Positions 56,732 to 64,000 of a stretch of DNA of 64,000 nucleotides are shown here, in pieces (within the stretch, counting starts at the first letter, position 1; every line of letters starts with the position of its first letter). The translations under genes and the position numbers were made by a program. Origin of the DNA: Kitasatospora sp. NA04385 (GTDB lineage: Bacteria; Actinomycetota; Actinomycetes; Streptomycetales; Streptomycetaceae); the NCBI RefSeq assembly GCF_013364235.1, contig NZ_CP054919.1, forward strand, positions 4,004,701 to 4,068,700. Reading direction: 5' to 3'. Under the pieces are notes generated by a model. The model made no database searches. It was not told where the DNA came from and was given only the letters and a program-made list of their open reading frames with translations.

Positions 56732-57373
56732 CTACCGAGCCCCCGGTCCCGCCTCCCGGTCGCGGGCCTCGGCGAGGTCGGTCCAGGTGTCGCAGTCGAA
56801 GGAGGCGTCGGCCGGGTCGGGCAGCCGGGCCAGCCGGAGATCGGCGAGCAGGTGGCGCAGGGGGCGGTCGGCGGGGTCGCCGAGGGCGGCGAGCGCGGCG
56901 CGCAGGGCGGTGGTGCGGTAGGCGGCGGCCAACGGCTGGTCGCGGCCGGTGGCGTCGGTCAGCAGGGCACCGTCCCGGGCGGGGTCGTCGAGGGCGGCCA
57001 GCAGCCGCCGCACCGTCCCGGCGTCCAGGAACGGCAGGTCCGCGGCGAGCAGCAGGACCCGCGGCGCGGACACCGCGGGCAGCGCGGCGGCCACCGCCGC
57101 GAGCGGGCCGCCGCCCGGCGGGTCCTCGCGCAGCCAGCGGGCCCCGGCCCGCTCGGTGGGCCGCTCGGGTCCGACCACCAGCACCTCGCGGGCGTCCGCG
57201 CAGGCCGCCAGCACCCGGTCCAGCAGCGGTCGGCCGCCGACCGTCAGGGCCGGCTTGTCCACCCCGCCGAGCCGACGCCCGGCGCCGCCGGCCACCACCA
57301 CCGCGTCGTGCCCGCGCCCCGCCGCGTGCTCCACGGCCCGCTCCACCGCCCGCTCCGTCACATGCTCCGTCAC
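56732..57373 (-). CDS. mobA: Molybdenum cofactor guanylyltransferase (MobA-like NTP transferase)
   Basis: This 213-residue protein of the MobA/GlmU-type nucleotidyltransferase fold has VVVAGGAGRRLGGVDKPALTVGGRPLLDRVL (signature loop at about residues 25-55), LLLAADLPFL with the metal-binding aspartate, and TDATGRDQPLAAAYR. It would add GMP to molybdopterin. In other streptomycetes the DUF6457 domain is, as I recall, fused to this protein. Here it is separated by some 290 bases that include the dispersed element, so the enzyme ends early at DREAGPGAR. Confidence 0.85.
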   Translation of the reverse strand: MTEHVTERAVERAVEHAAGRGHDAVVVAGGAGRRLGGVDKPALTVGGRPLLDRVLAACADAREVLVVGPERPTERAGARWLREDPPGGGPLAAVAAALPAVSAPRVLLLAADLPFLDAGTVRRLLAALDDPARDGALLTDATGRDQPLAAAYRTTALRAALAALGDPADRPLRHLLADLRLARLPDPADASFDCDTWTDLAEARDREAGPGAR

Positions 57374-57383
57374 ACCGGCAGTA

Positions 57384-58301
57384 TCACCGCTCGCCGTCGA
57401 CGGCCTGCGCCGCTCCGGCCCGGTCGGTCCCGTCGTCCGTGCTCGGGATCTCCCGGCGGGCGGTGTTCGCCGCCGCGCCGTGCTCCAGGATGGCCGGCAG
57501 GGTCAGGCCGCCGTAGCGCTCGTTCATCGCGGCGGTGAGCGCCTCCGGGTCCTCGGGGTGGTCGTGCAGCGCCTCGTCGAAGTCGCGCAGGTAGCCGGCG
57601 GTGAAGGCGAGCACCCGGTGCGCGTCGTCGTCCATGCCGGGGGCGCGGTGCCCGGCGATCACCCGGTCCGCGCCGAGGTCGGAGATCAGGCCCAGGTTGC
57701 GCGACCATCGGCCGCGGGCGTCCGGGTCGGTGTCGGACGTCCGGACGTGGGTGCCGTTGTAGACGAAGTCGCCCGCGATCACGGTGCGGGTGCCCGGCAG
57801 GTGGGTGATGGTGGAGCCCGCGGTGTCGCCCTGCCCGAGCTGGAGGACCCGGATCAGCTGGCCGTCGATCATCAGCGGCTGCGGGAGCAGCGGCGCGGGC
57901 AGCAGCGGCCGGTCGGGGACGTCGTCGCCGTACACCGGCTTCCACGCGGCGACCTCCGCCGCGGCGGTCCGCCCGATCCCCTCGACCACCGAGGGCGCGG
58001 CCACCAGTTGCGCGGCCGGGAACAGCCGCAGCACCTCCTCCGCGCCGAAGTAGTGGTCGGGGTGCCGGTGGCTGACCACGATCGCCAGCAGCTCGCGGCC
58101 CTTGGCGGCGGTCCACTCGGCGAGCTCGCGCCCGGCGCTGCGGGTCAGCTGGGCGTCGACCAGGATCGCCGTGCGCTCGCCCATCACCAGGCTGGAGGTG
58201 GCGAAGAACGCGCTCTCCGGGCCGGTGAAGACCTCGACCTCCAGCGGGCGGGGGGCCGGCGCGCGGCCGCGGGCGCTCTCGTCGGTCGGTGACGCGGTCA
58301 C
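57384..58301 (-). CDS. Metallo-beta-lactamase-fold hydrolase
   Basis: This 305-residue protein has the MBL zinc motif SHRHPDHYFG (HxHxDH, about residue 77) and later metal ligands HLPG and VIAGDF near 170, and AGHRAP near 215. The substrate is unknown. The N-terminus is disordered, and the C-terminus (about 260-305) is an acidic, low-complexity tail. The start ATG is followed by a Thr/Ser-rich N-terminus and could be shorter. It converges with nothing and precedes mobA on the same strand. Confidence 0.85.
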   Translation of the reverse strand: MTASPTDESARGRAPAPRPLEVEVFTGPESAFFATSSLVMGERTAILVDAQLTRSAGRELAEWTAAKGRELLAIVVSHRHPDHYFGAEEVLRLFPAAQLVAAPSVVEGIGRTAAAEVAAWKPVYGDDVPDRPLLPAPLLPQPLMIDGQLIRVLQLGQGDTAGSTITHLPGTRTVIAGDFVYNGTHVRTSDTDPDARGRWSRNLGLISDLGADRVIAGHRAPGMDDDAHRVLAFTAGYLRDFDEALHDHPEDPEALTAAMNERYGGLTLPAILEHGAAANTARREIPSTDDGTDRAGAAQAVDGER

Positions 58302-58500
58302 GGCTGCTCCCCGGGTCGGTGCGGCGGGCCGAGGACGGCCCCGTTACCCGTCCAGCCTGGCCGGAGGGCCCCCGTACCGCCGGGTGGGCACGCCCAGGAG
58401 GGTGATCACCGCAACCCCTCGGGGCGCCGGAGGCGTCGACTATTGTCGAGGGTCCCCGGGCACCGGGCACCTCCGCACGCACGCAATCTGGGAGCACTTG

Positions 58501-59694
58501 ATGGACCGGCTCGACAACACCGTCCGCGACTACGCCTGGGGTTCGGCGACCGCCATCCCCGAGCTGCTCGGACGGCCCGCCACCGGGGTGCCCCAGGCCG
58601 AGCTGTGGATGGGCGCCCACCCGGGCGCGCCGTCCCGGATCGAGCGCGCGGACGGCCCGGTCGCGCTGGACGAGGTGATCGCCGCCGACCCGGTCGCCGA
58701 GCTGGGCGCCGCGTCCGTCGAGCGGTTCGGGCCGACGCTGCCGTTCCTGGTCAAGGTGCTGGCCGCCGCGCTGCCGCTGTCCCTGCAGGCCCACCCGACC
58801 CGCGAGCAGGCCCGGGCCGGGTACGCCGACGAGGAGGCCCGGGGCGTCCCGCTGGACGCGCCGCACCGCAACTACAAGGACGACAACCACAAGCCCGAAC
58901 TGATCTGCGCGCTCAGCGAGTTCGAGGGCCTGTGCGGCTTCCGCCACCCCGCCGGGGCGGCCGACCTGATGGCCTCGCTCGGCGTCCCCGGGCTGGACCC
59001 GCTGATCGACCTGCTGCGCACCAAGCCCGAGCCGGAGGCGCTGGCCGGGGCGCTGGCCGTAGCGCTGGGCATGACCGACGCCGAGGGCCGGGAGACCGTG
59101 GCGGCCGTCGCCCGCGCCGTCACCGACGCCGCCCCCGCCGACCCGACCGGCGCGCTGGCCGGGTACGCCTTCGCCGCCGCCGAGTGCCCCGGCGACCCCG
59201 GGCTGATCGCCGCGCTGCTGTTCAACTACGTCCGGCTGCAGCCCGGCGAGGCGCTCTACCTGGGCGCCGGCCTCCCGCACGCGTACCTGCGCGGCACCGG
59301 CGTGGAGATCATGGCCAACTCCGACAACGTGCTGCGCTGCGGCTTCACCCCCAAGCACGTGGACGTCCCCGAACTGCTCAAGGTGGTCCGGTTCGAGGGC
59401 GGCCGGCCCGAGGTCCTGCGCCCCGAGGCCGGCCCGGACGGCGAGCGGCTCTACCCGGTGCCGATCGACGAGTTCCGGCTCTCCCGCTACGACCTCGCCG
59501 ACCGCCCCGCCACCCTGCCCGGCCACGCCCCGCAGATCCTGCTGTGCACCGCCGGAACGGTCGAACTCACCTCCGGCGGACGCACCCTGACGCTCCACCG
59601 GGGCGAGTCCGCGTTCCTGCCCGCGGACGGCGCCGAGACGGTGCTCACCGGCCCGGGGGCGACCGTCTTCCGCAGCACCGTCACGCTCGACTAG
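58501..59694 (+). CDS. manA: Mannose-6-phosphate isomerase, class I
   Basis: This 397-residue protein is a zinc enzyme that interconverts mannose-6-phosphate and fructose-6-phosphate, feeding GDP-mannose for glycans and mycothiol-related sugars. MDRLDNTVRDYAWGSATAIPELLG starts the family fold. ELWMGAHPGAPS, SLQAHPTREQARAGY, NYKDDNHKPELICALSEFEGLCGFR (with metal-binding HKPE) and GAGLPHAYLRGTGVEIMANSDNVLRCG complete the catalytic core. A divergent promoter region separates it from the MBL gene. Confidence 0.95.
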   Translation: MDRLDNTVRDYAWGSATAIPELLGRPATGVPQAELWMGAHPGAPSRIERADGPVALDEVIAADPVAELGAASVERFGPTLPFLVKVLAAALPLSLQAHPTREQARAGYADEEARGVPLDAPHRNYKDDNHKPELICALSEFEGLCGFRHPAGAADLMASLGVPGLDPLIDLLRTKPEPEALAGALAVALGMTDAEGRETVAAVARAVTDAAPADPTGALAGYAFAAAECPGDPGLIAALLFNYVRLQPGEALYLGAGLPHAYLRGTGVEIMANSDNVLRCGFTPKHVDVPELLKVVRFEGGRPEVLRPEAGPDGERLYPVPIDEFRLSRYDLADRPATLPGHAPQILLCTAGTVELTSGGRTLTLHRGESAFLPADGAETVLTGPGATVFRSTVTLD

Positions 59695-60242
59695 AGGGGG
59701 TGGCGCGCCTGGTGGGCCAGGCGCGCCCCGGCGGCCGCGCCGACGGCGGTGAGCAGCTCGTCCAGGGCCAGGAACCAGGACCAGCGCTCGCCGCCGCCCG
59801 CCCGCACCAGGGCGTCGACCAGCAGGTCCTCCAGCTCCGGCACCCGCTTGTCCTTCCACACCTTGTCGGCCAGGCTGACCAGCAGGTCCTCGGGGCCGGA
59901 GGACGGGCCCCAGTCGGCGTGCCCGGCCGCGAACCGGGCCAGCCGGGGCTCCACGCCGGCGGCCAGCAGCAGCTCCCGCCCGGCCGGCTCGTGCGCCGAG
60001 CCGGGGCCGGACAGCTCCGAGCGGTGCACCGCCTTCCCGATGTCGTGGGTGGCCGCCCCGAACAGCACCGCGGCCCGGTCGAGGACCAGCTCCGGGCAGC
60101 GCTCGGCCGTCCAGTCCACCAGCCGCACCGCCACGTCGTGCACCAGCCGCAGGTGCGCCACCAGCCGCGGCGGCGCCTCCAACTCGCCCAGCAGCGCCAG
60201 CACTTCGTCCGGCAGCGGGTACAGCTCCAGCTCCTCGTCCAT
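59691..60242 (-). CDS. HD-domain phosphohydrolase-like protein
   Basis: This 183-residue protein has an HD domain with metal-site histidines in HLRLVHDVAVRLVDW (about residue 34) and the hallmark HDIGK in FGAATHDIGKAVHRSEL (about 68). HD proteins hydrolyse nucleotides or phosphate esters. The C-terminal half is all-alpha (KDKRVPELEDLLVDALVRAG). Its last four bases overlap the manA stop on the opposite strand. It is probably not functionally linked to manA. Confidence 0.85.
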   Translation of the reverse strand: MDEELELYPLPDEVLALLGELEAPPRLVAHLRLVHDVAVRLVDWTAERCPELVLDRAAVLFGAATHDIGKAVHRSELSGPGSAHEPAGRELLLAAGVEPRLARFAAGHADWGPSSGPEDLLVSLADKVWKDKRVPELEDLLVDALVRAGGGERWSWFLALDELLTAVGAAAGARLAHQARHPL

Positions 60243-60353
60243 GGCGGCCGACCCTATCCGACCGCCCGGCGCCGCCTCATCGCTTGACCGTGCGCGCGTC
60301 AGGCGGCTGCACTGGGCCGGACGGACGAGACGGCGACCCCGGAGGCGGCGGCA

Positions 60354-61568
60354 GTGATCGACATCAGGCCCAGCGGCGAGCAGGACCACCAGCTCTTCGT
60401 GGAGACCGTGCACGCCGCGTTCGCGCTGCTCCCCGACCCGCCCGGCGAGGACGGCACCGGCGTCTGGTGGTCGGCGTTCGAGCCGGAGCGCGGCCTGCTC
60501 GCCCGGGACGCCGACGGCCGGGCGATCGGCACCGCCGGGGCGTACACCTTCGAACTCACCCTCCCCGGCGGGCGGATCGTCCCGGTCTCCGGGGTGACGG
60601 CCGTCGGCGTGCTGCCCTCGCACCGGCGGCGGGGCGTGCTCACCGCGATGATGCGCCGTCAGCTCGCCGAGCTGCGCGGGCGCGGCGAGGTGCTGTCCGT
60701 GCTGCTCGCCTCCGAGTCGGTGATCTACCGGCGCTTCGGCTACGGCCCCGCCACCTACACCCGCAGCCTGACCGTGCCCCGGCACCGCGCCACGCTCACC
60801 CCGCCCCGGGCCGGTGCCGAACCGGACGGCACGGTCGAACTGCTGCGCCGCGAACGGGCGGTGGACCTGCTGGAGCAGGTCTACGACCGCTACCGGCGCA
60901 CCCGCCCCGGCTCCGTCTCCCGCCCGCACCGCTGGTGGGCCCGCGCCGCCGGCCGGCCGCCGATCGCCCCCGAGCCCCGCTACATCGCCCTGCACCGGGA
61001 CGCCGACGGCACGCCCGACGGGTACGCCAGCTACGCGATCGAGGACGGGCGCAGCCTGGTCGTCGACGAGACCGTCGCCGTCACCGACGCCGCGCACACC
61101 GCGCTCGTCCGCTACCTGCTCGGCCACGACCTCGTCCAGGAGGTGGTCCTCCGGCACGTCCCGCCGGACAGCCCGCTGCCCTGGCAGCTGGTCGACCACA
61201 ACGCCGCCCAGCCCGGCAAGCACACCGACTGGCTCTGGGCCCGGGTGCTGGACGTCCCCGGCGCGCTCACCGCCCGCGGCTGGAGCACCGACGGCACGCT
61301 GGTCCTCGACGTCGACGACCCCTTCCTCGGCGAGCACCACCGCCACCTGCTGACCGTCCGCGGCGGCGAGGCCACCTGCGTCCCCACCGACCGCGACCCC
61401 GACCTCTCCCTCGACGTCAGCGACCTCGGCTCGATCCTGCTCGGCGGCACCACCCCCAGCACCCTGGTCCGCGCCGGCCACCTCCGCGCCCACCACCCCG
61501 CCGTCCCGGCCCGCGCCGACGCCCTGTTCCGCGCCGACCGCGAGCCGCACTGCCTGCACTGGTTCTGA
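60354..61568 (+). CDS. GNAT N-acetyltransferase, Eis family
   Basis: This 404-residue protein has the Eis three-domain layout: an N-terminal GNAT domain with VTAVGVLPSHRRRGVLTAMMRRQLAELRGRGEVLSVLLASE and YRRFGYGPAT, a second degenerate GNAT domain, and a C-terminal SCP2-like strand region (TLVLDVDDPFLGEHH). The C-terminal carboxylate of HCLHWF supplies the general base in this family. It would acetylate amines such as aminoglycoside antibiotics, or a native target. Start GTG at 60354. Confidence 0.9.
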   Translation: MIDIRPSGEQDHQLFVETVHAAFALLPDPPGEDGTGVWWSAFEPERGLLARDADGRAIGTAGAYTFELTLPGGRIVPVSGVTAVGVLPSHRRRGVLTAMMRRQLAELRGRGEVLSVLLASESVIYRRFGYGPATYTRSLTVPRHRATLTPPRAGAEPDGTVELLRRERAVDLLEQVYDRYRRTRPGSVSRPHRWWARAAGRPPIAPEPRYIALHRDADGTPDGYASYAIEDGRSLVVDETVAVTDAAHTALVRYLLGHDLVQEVVLRHVPPDSPLPWQLVDHNAAQPGKHTDWLWARVLDVPGALTARGWSTDGTLVLDVDDPFLGEHHRHLLTVRGGEATCVPTDRDPDLSLDVSDLGSILLGGTTPSTLVRAGHLRAHHPAVPARADALFRADREPHCLHWF

Positions 61569-61639
61569 CCGCGCCGCAAAACCCGGTGCCCGACGGGCCG
61601 TCCGTGGCCCAGAATCGACGGCACGGCCCACCGGGCCTC

Positions 61640-61719
61640 GTGGGTGTAGCTCAACCGGTCCAGAGCAGCCGCCTCTCGATGAAGGCGACAGGCTGGGGGT
61701 TCAAATCCCCCCACCCACA
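61640..61719 (+). tRNA. tRNA-like gene with an eight-base anticodon loop
   Basis: Acceptor gtgggtg pairs with cacccac (7 bp). The D-arm is gctc/gagc with the GG pair, and the T-arm ggggg-ttcaaat-ccccc is canonical. The anticodon stem cgcct/aggcg encloses eight bases, ctcgatga, instead of seven, and the region between D- and T-arms is five bases longer than usual. With T at position 33 the anticodon would read CGA (Ser codon TCG), but a tRNA-Ser should have a long variable arm, which is absent. Identity is undetermined; it may be a pseudo-tRNA or an unusual suppressor. Confidence 0.55.
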
Positions 61720-61810
61720 CCGAACGGACGGCCCGCCCGGGCATCTCCCCCCGCGATGGCGGCACCGGCCACGGGCCGCCGCCGCGCAACGCGAGAACCC
61801 GGAGGTCGGG

Positions 61811-63472
61811 TCAGGTCACGTCCCGAGTCATGTCGACGAAGCGCGAGTAGTGGCCCTGGAAGGCCACCGTGATGGTCGCGGTCGGGCCGTTGCGGTGCTT
61901 GGCCACGATCAGGTCGGCCTCGCCCGCGCGGGGGGACTCCTTCTCGTAGGCGTCCTCGCGGTGCAGCAGGATGACCATGTCGGCGTCCTGCTCGATCGAG
62001 CCGGACTCGCGCAGGTCGGAGACCATCGGCTTCTTGTCGGTGCGCTGCTCGGGGCCTCGGTTCAGCTGGGAGAGCGCGATCACCGGGATCTCCAGCTCCT
62101 TGGCCAGCAGCTTCAGGTTCCGGGACATGTCCGAGACCTCCTGCTGCCGGCTCTCCGCCCGCCGCGAACCGCCGGACTGCATCAGCTGCAGGTAGTCGAT
62201 CACCACCAGCCGCAGGTCGTTGCGCTGCTTGAGCCGCCGGCACTTGGCCCGGATCTCCATCATCGACAGGTTCGGCGAGTCGTCGATGTACAGCGGCGCC
62301 GCGCTCACCTCCGGCATCCGCCGGGCCACCCGCGTCCAGTCGTCGTCGGTCATGTTCCCCGACCGCATGTGGTGCAGCGCCACCCGCGCCTCCGCCGACA
62401 GCAGGCGCATGGCGATCTCGTTGCGGCCCATTTCGAGCGAGAAGATCACGCTCGGCAGGTTGTTGTGGATCGAGCAGGCCCGGGCGAAGTCCAGTGCGAG
62501 GGTCGACTTGCCCATGGCCGGGCGGGCCGCGATGACGATCATCTGGCCGGGGTGGAGGCCGTTGGTGAGCTGGTCGAAGTCGGCGAAGCCGGTGGGGACG
62601 CCGGACATCTGGCCGGAGCGGGAGCCGATCGCCTCGATCTCGTCGAGGGCGCCCTCCATGATGTCGGCGAGCGGCGCGTAGTCCTCGTTGGTGCGCTGCT
62701 CGGTGACGGCGTAGATCTCGGCCTGGGCGGCGTTGACGATGTCGTCGACGTCGCCCTCGGCGGCGTAGCCCATGCCGGCGATCCGGGTGCCGGCCTCGAC
62801 CAGGCGGCGCAGGACGGCGCGCTCGTGGACGATCTCGGCGTAGTACTCGGCGTTGGCCGCGGTGGGGACGGAGTTGACCAGGGTGTGCAGGTAGGAGGCG
62901 CCGCCGACCCGGGTGAGCTCGCCGCGCTTGGTGAGCTCACCGGCCACGGTGATCGGGTCGGCGGGCTCGCCGCGGGCGTAGAGGTCGAGGATCGCGCCGT
63001 GGATCAGCTCGTGGGCGGGGCGGTAGTAGTCGGCGGGCTTGAGCACCTCGACGACGTCCGCGATGGCGTCCTTGGAGAGCAGCATGCCGCCGAGCACGGA
63101 CTGCTCGGCCGCCAGGTCCTGCGGCGGGACGCGTTCGAAGCCCTCGCCGCCGAAGCCCCCCTCGCGCTCGCCGTCCCGGTCGCGGCGCTCGCCCTTGCCG
63201 GAGAAGCGGTCGCCGCCCTTGCCGCCGTCGCGCCGCTGGAAGCCCCCGCCGGAGCCGCCCTCGCGCCCGCCGGAGCCGCCGTCACGCCCGCCCTCGCGCC
63301 CGCCGTCGCGGCCGCCGGAACTACCGGACTGGCCGTTGGAGCGGCGGGAGACCGGCAGGCGGTCGCCCGGGACGTCGGGGAAGGCGTCGAGCGGGAAGGC
63401 GTCGTCGGACGGCTGCCAGTCGTCCTCCGGGGGCGGCGGGGCGTCGTGGTCGTCGTACTGGGGGCCGGTCAC
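61811..63472 (-). CDS. dnaB: Replicative DNA helicase
   Basis: This 553-residue DnaB unwinds DNA at the replication fork as a hexamer. The N-terminal domain (AEQSVLGGMLLSKDAIADVVEVL), linker and RecA-like motor are intact: Walker A ARPAMGKSTLALD near residue 321, FSLEMGRNEIAMRLLSAEA, Walker B LVVIDYLQLMQ and the C-terminal SGSIEQDADMVILLHRED. Residues about 45-110 are an unusual RDGGREGG-type low-complexity insertion. GTG start. A DnaA-box cluster lies upstream. The gene lies leftward of a MATE-type gene. Confidence 0.95.
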   Translation of the reverse strand: MTGPQYDDHDAPPPPEDDWQPSDDAFPLDAFPDVPGDRLPVSRRSNGQSGSSGGRDGGREGGRDGGSGGREGGSGGGFQRRDGGKGGDRFSGKGERRDRDGEREGGFGGEGFERVPPQDLAAEQSVLGGMLLSKDAIADVVEVLKPADYYRPAHELIHGAILDLYARGEPADPITVAGELTKRGELTRVGGASYLHTLVNSVPTAANAEYYAEIVHERAVLRRLVEAGTRIAGMGYAAEGDVDDIVNAAQAEIYAVTEQRTNEDYAPLADIMEGALDEIEAIGSRSGQMSGVPTGFADFDQLTNGLHPGQMIVIAARPAMGKSTLALDFARACSIHNNLPSVIFSLEMGRNEIAMRLLSAEARVALHHMRSGNMTDDDWTRVARRMPEVSAAPLYIDDSPNLSMMEIRAKCRRLKQRNDLRLVVIDYLQLMQSGGSRRAESRQQEVSDMSRNLKLLAKELEIPVIALSQLNRGPEQRTDKKPMVSDLRESGSIEQDADMVILLHREDAYEKESPRAGEADLIVAKHRNGPTATITVAFQGHYSRFVDMTRDVT

Positions 63473-63650
63473 GCGTGTTCCCCGATCAGCGAGCGTGCGA
63501 GTTGGTGCGGGCCTGTCCGGTGGCGTACCGTCCTCCGCGCCTGTCCTTCTTACGGTACCGAGCCGACAGAACCCGCCCCGCGCGGGTCGGTGCTGAACGG
63601 CCGTCGGGGCGGGTCCGCGGGGGGCTGCGGAGGGCCGACGCGCCGGGATG

Positions 63651-63727
63651 TTATCCACAGGGCGTGTGGATAACTGCCCACAGCCTGTGGAGAACCCGGC
63701 CAAAGCTGTGCACAACCCTGTGGATAA
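63651..63727. promoter_or_regulatory. Cluster of DnaA boxes upstream of dnaB
   Basis: Three perfect TTATCCACA boxes are present: 63651-63659 (+), 63665-63673 (minus) and 63719-63727 (minus). Near matches lie at 63686-63694 and 63707-63715 (palindromic ttgtgcacaa type). Further half-matches occur at 63844 and 63890. No dnaA or dnaN genes flank them, so it is not oriC. DnaA titration or control of dnaB transcription are the likely roles. Confidence 0.8.
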
Positions 63728-63911
63728 CCATCCTATCGTCCCGATGTCAACTCGCTGACCTGCGACTACTCCCCACTTAGCCTGTGCATGAGAAATTCTT
63801 CACACGACCAGGCGCGCCCCCGAAGAGGTGTTCGACACACCGGCCGTCCACAGGGCGGTAAGAGTTCAAAAGCCTCTTCACCTCTTACCTGTGGATGAGT
63901 AGGCTGGGCCC

Positions 63912-64000
63912 ATGCCCGTCAGGTCCCCCGCCGCCGCCGAACGCCGCCGCCACGACCGGGAGATCCTCGCCCTGGCCGTCCCGGCCTTCGGCGCCCTGGT
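63912..64000 (+). CDS. MATE-family/DinF-like transporter (5-prime part only)
   Basis: Only about 29 codons are in the window: MPVRSPAAAERRRHDREILALAVPAFGALV, cut by the window end. The start of helix 1 (EILALAVPAFGAL) and the position next to dnaB agree with the streptomycete DinF-type MATE exporter, an Na+ or H+ coupled drug and toxin exporter. It is divergent from dnaB. Confidence 0.6.
   Translation, partial: MPVRSPAAAERRRHDREILALAVPAFGAL

Noticed and set aside
60284..63673. A 1,129-codon open frame on the plus strand
   Set aside because: It overlaps the GNAT gene out of frame and dnaB in antisense; no signatures are present.
63640..63780. oriC
   Set aside because: DnaA boxes are dense, but dnaA and dnaN do not flank them and the number of boxes is small compared with a streptomycete origin.

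Overview
The window is a very GC-rich (roughly 70-75% by eye) stretch of actinobacterial chromosome. Its gene content (Lsr2, bacterial proteasome activator, DUF397/DUF5753 regulators, three bkd genes, PknB-type kinases, DUF2617, DUF3151, DUF3152) and its gene style (GTG starts, strong G/C at third codon positions) point to Streptomyces or Kitasatospora. dnaB with a DnaA-box cluster and two 14-bp parS-like palindromes suggest the arm region close to oriC, although oriC itself is not here.

Layout: 0-9.3 kb is a housekeeping block: DUF2617, membrane aminopropyltransferase, SRPBCC protein, pyrE, DedA, fba, a small unknown operon, a ribbon-helix-helix protein and DUF3151. 9.3-18.3 kb is accessory: two SUKH-type proteins, a lipoprotein, a DUF3152 metalloprotease-like secreted protein, an XRE/DUF5753 regulator with two DUF397 genes and three divergent small genes, an LAETG wall-anchored protein, and a HEAT-like gene framed by inverted repeats. 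18.3-33.3 kb holds most of the purine pathway (purS-purQ-purL, purC, purD) interleaved with lsr2, two identical tRNA-Gly genes, an ABC-2 exporter with a two-component system, a DMFase-like protein and a degenerate M48-like membrane protein. 33.8-41.4 kb has a SLATT protein, GntR regulator, nitrilase-family amidohydrolase, a mycothiol-dependent isomerase-like protein, an MFS transporter, an M64 peptidase and a small XRE regulator. 41.5-51.1 kb has the branched-chain 2-oxoacid dehydrogenase operon (bkdABC), a LuxR-type response regulator, an APH-family kinase, two Ser/Thr kinases and bpa. 51.2-64 kb has a broken secreted/membrane gene, a quinone oxidoreductase, a K+ channel, molybdenum-cofactor genes (moeA, mobA), an MBL hydrolase, manA, an HD protein, an Eis-like GNAT, an atypical tRNA, dnaB and the first codons of a MATE-type transporter.

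Four genes show apparent single-base frameshifts, seen as the expected C-terminus or core continuing in another frame: the aminopropyltransferase, the SRPBCC protein, the 51.2-52.3 kb gene (two shifts) and moeA. All lie in G/C-dense runs, so sequencing or assembly errors are as likely as real lesions. The most unusual DNA structures are the 1.55-kb HEAT-gene cassette bounded by 48-bp inverted repeats built from 21-bp iterons, a roughly 170-bp dispersed element with terminal inverted repeats lying beside mobA and DUF6457-moeA, the parS-like sites, and a tRNA-like gene with an eight-base anticodon loop.
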